Part shown: positions 7,513 to 12,339 of the stretch, piece after piece | Layout of the letters: the number at the start of each line of letters is the position of its first letter | How positions within the stretch are numbered: the first letter of the stretch is position 1 | Source: an uncultured Verrucomicrobiales bacterium | GTDB lineage: Bacteria > Verrucomicrobiota > Verrucomicrobiia > Verrucomicrobiales > Akkermansiaceae | Length of the DNA: 13,901 bases | Assembly: GCA_937885815.1 (NCBI GenBank) | Contig: CALABM010000238.1 | Location: 1-13,901 of the forward strand | Reading direction: 5' to 3' | Notes under the pieces: generated by a model | What the model saw: only the letters and a program-made list of their open reading frames with translations | What the model was told of the DNA's origin: nothing | The model's database searches: none | Translations under genes and position numbers: made by a program

Positions 7513-7540
7513 ATACTACCACGCGTATGCGTCATGTCAA
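7513..7540 (-). promoter_or_regulatory. Promoter of the Lrp/AsnC-aminotransferase operon, nearly leaderless
   Basis: A perfect -35 TTGACA (7535-7540) and a -10 TAGTAT (7513-7518) with upstream TGG lie 16 bp apart on the minus strand. The predicted start, near 7506, is about four bases before the ATG at 7502. This decides the start codon against the longer frame beginning at 7544. Confidence 0.65.
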
Positions 7541-7615
7541 GCATTAATCATGTACTCAGCAGATTGCTATTCCGTATGTATGATAATGCTGCCCAATAAT
7601 TGCAGATTTAGCCTG

Positions 7616-7649
7616 AAAAAAAGCACCACGCGACCGAAGCCGCGTGGTG
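7616..7649 (-). terminator. Rho-independent terminator of rplM-rpsI
   Basis: A perfect 9-bp stem (CACCACGCG and CGCGTGGTG, 7624-7649) with an 8-base loop is followed on the minus strand by seven T residues (7616-7622). It sits about 40 nt beyond the rpsI stop. Confidence 0.93.
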
Positions 7650-7687
7650 ATTTGAAAAAAGAGGGGTGGCTGAAAGCCAAGGCGCGA

Positions 7688-8095
7688 TTAGCGCTTGCTG
7701 AACTGGAAGCGCTTGCGAGCGCCGGGACGACCGGCCTTCTTGCGCTCCTTCATGCGGGAGTCACGGGTAAGGAGACCCTGCTCACGGAGCTGAGCGCGGT
7801 ACTCCTCGTTGATCATGACGAGGGAACGAGCGATAGCCAGGCTCATGGCGCCGGTCTGACCGTGGATACCACCACCCTTGGAAACGATGCGGACATCATA
7901 CTTCTTCATGGTGTTGGTGGCATAGAAGGGCTGCAGTACGACGTTCTGGAGAGCGTCGGTGGGGAGGTACTCCTCGAAACCGCGGCGGTTAATCGTAATC
8001 TTGCCGGACTTGCCTTCCTCAACGGGGGTGAGCCAGGCATGAGCGATAGCCTCCTTGCGGCGGCCGGTAGCGTTGAACGGAGTTGTAGAGCTCAT
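7688..8095 (-). CDS. rpsI: 30S ribosomal protein S9
   Basis: This 135-residue protein of the small ribosomal subunit head reaches with its C-terminal tail toward the P-site tRNA. Family landmarks are ATGRRKEAIA near the N-terminus, GGGIHGQTGAMSLAIAR in the middle, and the basic tail ending in KRFQFSKR, where the final Arg is the universally conserved tRNA-contacting residue. It lies 16 bp downstream of rplM, the usual L13-S9 order. The start ATG at 8093-8095 has no Shine-Dalgarno sequence, so it may be translated by coupling with rplM. Confidence 0.98.
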   Translation of the reverse strand: MSSTTPFNATGRRKEAIAHAWLTPVEEGKSGKITINRRGFEEYLPTDALQNVVLQPFYATNTMKKYDVRIVSKGGGIHGQTGAMSLAIARSLVMINEEYRAQLREQGLLTRDSRMKERKKAGRPGARKRFQFSKR

Positions 8096-8111
8096 GATTT
8101 AGGAAACTGGG

Positions 8112-8543
8112 TTAGGCGATTGTAACAACGGTGGGAGTCTGAGCGGCGTGGGGGTGCTCAGCGCCGGCATACACCTTCAGACGTACAGCCTGAGCGCGGC
8201 CCTGACGGGTGTGGGGAACCATGCCGAGGATGGCGTGCTCCACGATCTGCTCGGGGTGAGTCTTGCGCAGCTTGGCGGGGGTGGTTACAACCTGATTGCC
8301 AACGTAGCCGGTGTAGCGGGTGTAAATCTTGGCGCGCTCCTTGTTACCGGTGAGCACCACCTTGTCAGCGTTCACAACGATTACATAGTCACCGCAATCC
8401 ACGTGGGGGGTGAAGATGGTCTTGTTCTTACCGCGCAGCAGATTTGCTGCCTCAACAGCGAGCTGACCGAGCACCTTGTTGGCGGCGTCGATCACATACC
8501 ACTTGCGCTCAATATCCTGGGCTTTGGCAGAGAAGGTTTTCAT
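8112..8543 (-). CDS. rplM: 50S ribosomal protein L13
   Basis: This 143-residue early-assembly protein of the large ribosomal subunit shows the family hallmarks WYVIDAANKVLGQLA (15-29), HVDCGDYVIVVNA (47-59), YTGYVG and the segment ILGMVPHTRQGR. Length is normal. It is the first gene of the rplM-rpsI operon, driven by a near-consensus promoter at 8604-8632 and a leader of about 54 nt. The start ATG at 8541-8543 is preceded by a purine-rich stretch containing AGGA about 15 nt upstream, a weak and distant Shine-Dalgarno candidate. Confidence 0.98.
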   Translation of the reverse strand: MKTFSAKAQDIERKWYVIDAANKVLGQLAVEAANLLRGKNKTIFTPHVDCGDYVIVVNADKVVLTGNKERAKIYTRYTGYVGNQVVTTPAKLRKTHPEQIVEHAILGMVPHTRQGRAQAVRLKVYAGAEHPHAAQTPTVVTIA

Positions 8544-8579
8544 GATGATTTCTTTTTTTCCTGTTTAGGCTTTCGCCAA

Positions 8580-8595
8580 CGAACCTCTTAGTTCG
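8580..8595 (-). promoter_or_regulatory. Leader hairpin upstream of rplM
   Basis: In the 5' leader of rplM a 5-bp stem (CGAAC and GTTCG) with a 6-base loop lies just after the predicted transcription start, and a small GGC-GAAA-GCC tetraloop hairpin follows (8570-8579). Bacterial rplM-rpsI operons are often autoregulated through leader structures, so this is a candidate binding site; that role is inferred. Confidence 0.35.
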
Positions 8596-8603
8596 GGGCG
8601 GCT

Positions 8604-8632
8604 ACTCTACACTTTTTATGGCTTTTTGTCAA
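8604..8632 (-). promoter_or_regulatory. Promoter of rplM-rpsI
   Basis: A perfect -35 TTGACA (8627-8632) is 17 bp from a -10 TAGAGT (8604-8609) on the minus strand. The A/T-rich region upstream, shared with the divergent infA promoter, could serve as an UP element. Confidence 0.8.
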
Positions 8633-8691
8633 CCGCTTTTTCTGATTTTAGGCATTTTTTTTCAATTTTTTACCCCAAATCTGTAAAAAAC

Positions 8692-8722
8692 GCTTGCAAA
8701 GTGCGCGTCTCCGCTATAAACT
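8692..8722 (+). promoter_or_regulatory. Promoter of infA
   Basis: On the plus strand TTGCAA (8694-8699) forms the -35. The -10 is either TATAAA (8715-8720, 15-bp spacer) or TAAACT (8717-8722, 17-bp spacer). The -35 sits within GCTTGCAAAGTGCGC (8692-8706), which recurs exactly at the tRNA-Pro promoter. The leader is about 50 nt and can fold a short GC-rich stem. Confidence 0.6.
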
Positions 8723-8777
8723 ACCCGCGCACCGCGCAGGTGATTTGCGCCGTGCTTTTTAACCAATACTTATTATA

Positions 8778-9131
8778 ATGGCAAATCCCCCCAGTAATCG
8801 CGGTGCCAAGCCGCAGCAGCGCAACAATAACGCCCCCCGTGGCGGCAGCAACGCCCGCGGTGGCGCTCGCCCCGTGAACTCTGCTCCCGTTAAGCAGAAA
8901 AAGGTAGTGGAAGAAGATAGCGAGGGTGAAATCGAGATGGAGGGCGTCGTTTCTGCTGTGCTCGCCGGTACGATGTTCCGCGTGAAGGTGGCCAGTGGTC
9001 ATGAATTCTTGGCTCATATTTCCGGCAAGATGCGTAAGCGCTTTATTCGTCTTGTTGTTGGAGACCGCGTCAAAATTGAGGTGTCTCCCTATGATATGAG
9101 CAAGGCACGCATCACGTTCCGTCTGAACTGA
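8778..9131 (+). CDS. infA: Translation initiation factor IF-1 with N-terminal extension
   Basis: IF-1 binds the 30S A site and assists initiation with IF-2 and IF-3. The C-terminal 67 residues (51-117) are a full S1/OB-fold IF-1: IEMEGVVSAVLAGTMFRVKV, HISGKMRKRFIRLVVGDRV and SPYDMSKARITFR. Ahead of this is a 45-residue extension rich in Asn, Arg, Gly and Pro (NRGAKPQQRNNNAPRGG and NARGGARP), basic and probably disordered; ordinary IF-1 has about 72 residues. The extension is used if translation starts at ATG 8778. A GTG at 8907 (codon 44) would give a near-standard 74-residue protein, so the start is the main doubt. Neither start has a clear Shine-Dalgarno sequence. It is the only plus-strand gene in the window, divergent from rplM. 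Confidence 0.93.
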   Translation: MANPPSNRGAKPQQRNNNAPRGGSNARGGARPVNSAPVKQKKVVEEDSEGEIEMEGVVSAVLAGTMFRVKVASGHEFLAHISGKMRKRFIRLVVGDRVKIEVSPYDMSKARITFRLN

Positions 9132-9163
9132 TTTAACGCGCGTTCAATTATAGAATCCTTCAG

Positions 9164-9197
9164 GCCGCCGTCTATGCGACAGCGGCTTTGTTTTTTT
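9164..9197 (+). terminator. Rho-independent terminator of infA
   Basis: The stem GCCGC and GCGGC (9164-9168, 9182-9186) continues past one C-A mismatch as GTC and GAC around a 5-base loop. On the plus strand it is followed by TTTG and seven T residues. Confidence 0.9.
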
Positions 9198-9206
9198 GCT
9201 GATAGT

Positions 9207-9238
9207 AAAAAAAATGAAGGCGGGAGTTAATTCCCGCC
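9207..9238 (-). terminator. Rho-independent terminator of the rho operon
   Basis: A perfect 7-bp stem (GGCGGGA and TCCCGCC, 9219-9238) with a 6-base loop is followed on the minus strand by TTCA and eight T residues (9207-9214). The loop contains the stop codon of the membrane-protein gene. It faces the infA terminator only ten bases away. Confidence 0.9.
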
Positions 9239-9658
9239 GATAAGAAAGAGGAAAAGCAAAAACGCGTGTAGCAGAACTAAGCCTACGCTGAATCCTTTGG
9301 GGCCTAGCCCTGCGTATAGTGCACACGCTGTGTGAAAGTTTGCAAAACTCCAGCGTCCGGGGCGTATCAGGTTGAGTATAGCGCTCAAAAGAGGGGTGAG
9401 AAGCGTGAAGCATAAGGCGCCCAGCACATAGTATTGCAAGCCGGGTAAGGGGAGATTCTCCGATTGATATATCTGAAGCAGTAGGACGGCGGAGTGTACG
9501 CCAAACAGGCAGTAAACACCTATGGCCGCCGGGCTGTAGGGAGCGGTGCGTTCTTCAAGTGCCCGGCGTTGATTCGGAGAAAGTAAGCTGGGGCGATCAA
9601 AGCCTATGATAGCCCAGATGGTACCTCTAAAGACTTCGCTCAAAAGTTCATCAATCAT
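9227..9658 (-). CDS. Small membrane protein downstream of rho, function unknown
   Basis: I do not recognise this 143-residue protein. It has a charged N-terminal region (1-42) and three hydrophobic helices at about 44-63, 75-98 and 120-141, with a basic loop (NLIRPGRW) between the second and third. The only motif-like piece is GRWSFANFHTACALYAGLGPKG (101-122), which could be a re-entrant or interfacial segment. There is no signal peptide. Its ATG at 9656-9658 lies eight bases after the rho stop, so it must be co-transcribed with rho, and it ends at a strong terminator. Layout suggests a DUF4870-like small membrane protein, but that is only an impression. Confidence 0.75.
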   Translation of the reverse strand: MIDELLSEVFRGTIWAIIGFDRPSLLSPNQRRALEERTAPYSPAAIGVYCLFGVHSAVLLLQIYQSENLPLPGLQYYVLGALCFTLLTPLLSAILNLIRPGRWSFANFHTACALYAGLGPKGFSVGLVLLHAFLLFLFLIGGN

Positions 9659-9666
9659 GCCGGCTA

Positions 9667-11028
9667 TCAGCCTCGGGATTTGATGCCCATAAGCATCTGC
9701 GCATTATTGGGGAACTTGCGCATGAAGAAGAGAAGGCGCTCCATGGCTTCCTCCGGCTTGTGATTGGCAAGAGCGCGGCGGATGAGCTGAATCTTGGTGA
9801 GCATCCACTCCGGCAGGATGAGCTCTTCACGGCGGGTACCGCTCTTGTTGATATCTACAGCCGGATAGATGTACATTTGTGCAATGCGGCGGCTGAGCAC
9901 AAGCTCCATGTTACCCGTTCCCTTGAACTCTTGGAAAATGAGTTCGTCCATGCGGCTGTTGGTCTCAATGAGAGCCGTTGCAAGAATGGTGAGGGAGCCT
10001 GCGCTACGGGTATTGCGCGCTGCGGCAAAGAGGCGGCGTGGCGTTTCGAGAGCACGGGCATCAATGCCGCCGCTCATGGTGCGGCCACTGCCGCGATCCA
10101 CATTGTTGTAGGCTCGGGCAAGGCGGGTAATGGAATCCATGAGGATGAGCACATGGCGGCCGTTTTCCACGAGGCGTTTGGCGCGCTCAATGCACATCTC
10201 TGCGATTCTGCAGTGTTCCTTTACTCCGCTGTCATTGCTGGAGGCAAAAATCTCAGCGCCCGGTAGTTCTCTGCTGAACTCTGTTACTTCTTCCGGGCGT
10301 TCGTCTACAAGCAGCACCATGAGGTGCAATTCCTCACCGTAGTTCTTCATGGCACCCTTTGCAATGTCCATGAGCAGGGTGGTCTTGCCGGTGCGGGGCG
10401 GGGCAACAATGAGGCCGCGCTGGCCGCGTGCTACGGGGGATACTAAATCCAGCGTGCGAGTGGTGAAGTGTTTCGAATCTGTCTCGAAAGCGAGTCGCTG
10501 GCAGGGGTTTACGGCCTTAAGATCGTCAAAGTGAGGGGCGTTAGCCGCTTCTTCCGGCGGGAGCCCATTCACGGCGGTAATGGTGGTGAGCTGGTGGCCA
10601 CGCTCATAGCGTTGAGCCATGCCCGTTATCTGCACGTAGGGGCGCAGATGGTACTGGGTAATTAAATCTGCAGGCACATAAACAGCCTGATTGGAGGGGG
10701 CCCAGTTATTTTCCGGAACGCGTATGAAGCCGAAGCCCTTAGAGGTGATTTCCAGTAGTCCAGTAAGCTCTGCTGGCTCTCCTACGGGCACATAGGCGCG
10801 CCCTGTTTTGGGGATGGGTTCAATCTTTTCGCGCTGAGGCTTATGATTGTGTTGGCGCTGGGGGCGCCGGTTGTTGCCACCATTGCCGTAGCCATTGCGC
10901 ATGGGGCGCTCACCGTTTGCAGCCGGGTGTTCTCGGCGTGCATTCGGGGAGAATTCGCGGTTGCCGCGGTTATTGTCCGTGCGGTGAGGTCTGGTAAAGC
11001 GTGTTTTGGGGCGATTAGGGGCATCCAT
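9667..11028 (-). CDS. rho: Transcription termination factor Rho
   Basis: Rho is a hexameric RNA-dependent ATPase and helicase that ends transcription of untranslated RNA. In this 453-residue protein the cold-shock RNA-binding domain begins near 86 (ELTGLLEITSKGFGFIR). The ATPase core has Walker A APPRTGKTT (209-217, K215), Walker B LILMDSITRLARAYN (294-308, D298), the SGRTMSGGIDARAL loop (314-327) and EFKGTGNMEL (367-376). The usual helical N-terminal domain is replaced by about 75 residues rich in Arg, Asn, Pro, Gly and His, predicted disordered. The ATG at 11026-11028 has no Shine-Dalgarno sequence and the promoter is unclear. A membrane-protein gene follows eight bases after the stop. Confidence 0.97.
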   Translation of the reverse strand: MDAPNRPKTRFTRPHRTDNNRGNREFSPNARREHPAANGERPMRNGYGNGGNNRRPQRQHNHKPQREKIEPIPKTGRAYVPVGEPAELTGLLEITSKGFGFIRVPENNWAPSNQAVYVPADLITQYHLRPYVQITGMAQRYERGHQLTTITAVNGLPPEEAANAPHFDDLKAVNPCQRLAFETDSKHFTTRTLDLVSPVARGQRGLIVAPPRTGKTTLLMDIAKGAMKNYGEELHLMVLLVDERPEEVTEFSRELPGAEIFASSNDSGVKEHCRIAEMCIERAKRLVENGRHVLILMDSITRLARAYNNVDRGSGRTMSGGIDARALETPRRLFAAARNTRSAGSLTILATALIETNSRMDELIFQEFKGTGNMELVLSRRIAQMYIYPAVDINKSGTRREELILPEWMLTKIQLIRRALANHKPEEAMERLLFFMRKFPNNAQMLMGIKSRG

Positions 11029-11073
11029 AGCACTTAGGGGGAAGCCGGTGGCAAGTCAATTGTTATCGTCCGG

Positions 11074-11112
11074 AAAAAGAAACAGGCGAGCGGTTTTACT
11101 GAACCGCCCGCC
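11074..11112 (-). terminator. Rho-independent terminator of the yebC gene
   Basis: The stem GCGGTT and AACCGC (11090-11107, 6-base loop) is extended by GGCG and CGCC across one mismatch. On the minus strand a T-rich tract (TGTTTCTTTTT) follows. It lies 37 nt past the stop at 11149. Confidence 0.85.
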
Positions 11113-11148
11113 ATGAAAATAGGGGGGCTAGCTGTGGTGCAATGTGGC

Positions 11149-11901
11149 TTACAGCTGCTCAAGGAGTTCCTCGGGAATCTCAAAGTTTGAGAACACGTTC
11201 ATCGTGTCATCATAATCATCCAGACGCTCGTAGAGCTTCATCACCTTCTGGGCGGTGGCGAGGTCTGTGATGTCCGTGGGGTTTTGTGCCACAGAGATAA
11301 GCTTCATGCCGGTTACGCTCTTGCCGGCGGCGGTAAGTGCCTCGGAGACAGCTTGCACATCCGTGGGGCCGCAGATGAAGGCCCAGTCGCCTTCGTTTTC
11401 GCCTTCCTCGAACTCGTCTGCGCCGCAGTCCATGGCAAGCTCCATGGCGCTGTCTTCATCAAGGGCAGGGTCATTAATGGTTACTTCGCCCTTGCGGTCG
11501 AACTGGTAAGCCACGGAGCCGGGAGTGCCCATGTTGCCGCCGTTCTTGGAGAAGATGGTGCGGATTTCGGAGGAGCAGCGGTTTGTGTTATCAGTGGCAA
11601 CCTCCACGATGAATGCAGTGCCGGCGGGGCCGTAGCCCTCATAGGTGACTTCCTGAATGGTCTCGCCCTGAAGCTCGCCCGTGCCTTTCTTTACAGCGCG
11701 GTCAATGTTGTCCTTGGGCATGGATGCAGCCTTAGCGCCTTCAATGGCTGCGCGAAGACGAGGGTTGGTGTCTATATCGCCACCGCCGCTCTTGGCTGCC
11801 AGTGTGATTTCATGGGAGAAACGGGCGAAAATCTTGCCCTTTTTCGCGTCGGCTGCAGCCTTCGTGAACTTAATTTTGGACCATTTATTATGACCGGACA
11901 T
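11149..11901 (-). CDS. yebC: YebC/PmpR (TACO1) family protein
   Basis: This 250-residue protein belongs to the YebC/TACO1 family, long described as DNA-binding transcriptional regulators. Some members are now known to act on ribosomes stalled at proline-rich stretches. The N-terminus MSGHNKWSKIKFTKAAADAK matches the family opening MAGHSKWANIKHRKA, so the ATG at 11899-11901 is preferred to the in-frame start 22 codons upstream (11967), whose extra residues look like non-coding leader. Later landmarks are IDTNPRLRAAIEGAKAASMP, YEGYGPAGTAFIVE and NGGNMGTPGSVAYQF. Length is normal. It is a single-gene unit with its own terminator. The many Ala-Pro linkers encoded in this window are natural candidates for a stalling-relief factor, but that link is speculative. 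Confidence 0.95.
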   Translation of the reverse strand: MSGHNKWSKIKFTKAAADAKKGKIFARFSHEITLAAKSGGGDIDTNPRLRAAIEGAKAASMPKDNIDRAVKKGTGELQGETIQEVTYEGYGPAGTAFIVEVATDNTNRCSSEIRTIFSKNGGNMGTPGSVAYQFDRKGEVTINDPALDEDSAMELAMDCGADEFEEGENEGDWAFICGPTDVQAVSEALTAAGKSVTGMKLISVAQNPTDITDLATAQKVMKLYERLDDYDDTMNVFSNFEIPEELLEQL

Positions 11902-12084
11902 AATCTTGAGGTATGTGGGTGAAAAAAACTGTCGCCTGACTTGTGGCGGCGAGAGGGGCCTGCGCAAGGCTTGGCCCGCTGAGCAACCTGATTCCGTCCG
12001 TGCCTGCTCTCAAATGGCAGGCGGGCACCGCGTTAATCAAAGTGTTGCTCTCTGCGTGTTGCAACAATCTGCGGGTTTTTAGAG

Positions 12085-12158
<74 letters not shown>

Positions 12159-12177
12159 ATGTCGTGGTGACGCAGGC

Positions 12178-12207
12178 ATTTTACACAAATTAGCGCACTT
12201 TGCAAGC
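12178..12207 (-). promoter_or_regulatory. Promoter of tRNA-Pro
   Basis: On the minus strand a -35 TTGCAA (12200-12205) and a -10 TAAAAT (12178-12183) are 16 bp apart, about 20 bases before the mature tRNA. The -35 lies in GCTTGCAAAGTGCGC (12193-12207), the same 15 bases found at the infA promoter. Confidence 0.75.
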
Positions 12208-12258
12208 CCAAAATGCTTTTTTTCTGACTTACTGCCACATTTTGCTTGTTCGGATATG

Positions 12259-12290
12259 AAAAAAATACCCGCCTGAGAGGCGGGTATTTT
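12259..12290 (-). terminator. Rho-independent terminator of the KPATA-repeat membrane protein gene
   Basis: A near-perfect 13-bp stem centred on CCCGCCT and AGGCGGG (12262-12290) with a 3-base loop is followed on the minus strand by a run of seven T residues. It lies about 50 nt past the stop at 12340. Confidence 0.9.
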
Positions 12291-12339
12291 GAAATCCCGG
12301 TAGTAAGACAACCGTGGAGAGAGAGAAGAGGGGGAGGGC

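Noticed and set aside
11031..11059. TTGACT and TAAGTG, 17 bp apart, upstream of rho
   Set aside because: The -10 is poor and the implied transcription start would fall inside the rho coding sequence, past its ATG, so it is unlikely to be the rho promoter.
11902..11967. Upstream 22-codon extension of yebC
   Set aside because: The family N-terminus begins exactly at the ATG at 11899-11901; the extra residues do not match the family.
12002..12022. Inverted repeat GCCTGC/GCAGGC between yebC and tRNA-Pro
   Set aside because: Short stem with a nine-base loop and no T-tract on either strand; likely chance in GC-rich DNA.
12043..12066. Hairpin TGTTGC/GCAACA downstream of tRNA-Pro
   Set aside because: Twelve-base loop and no T-tract; too weak to call a terminator, though it could mark the 3' end of the precursor.
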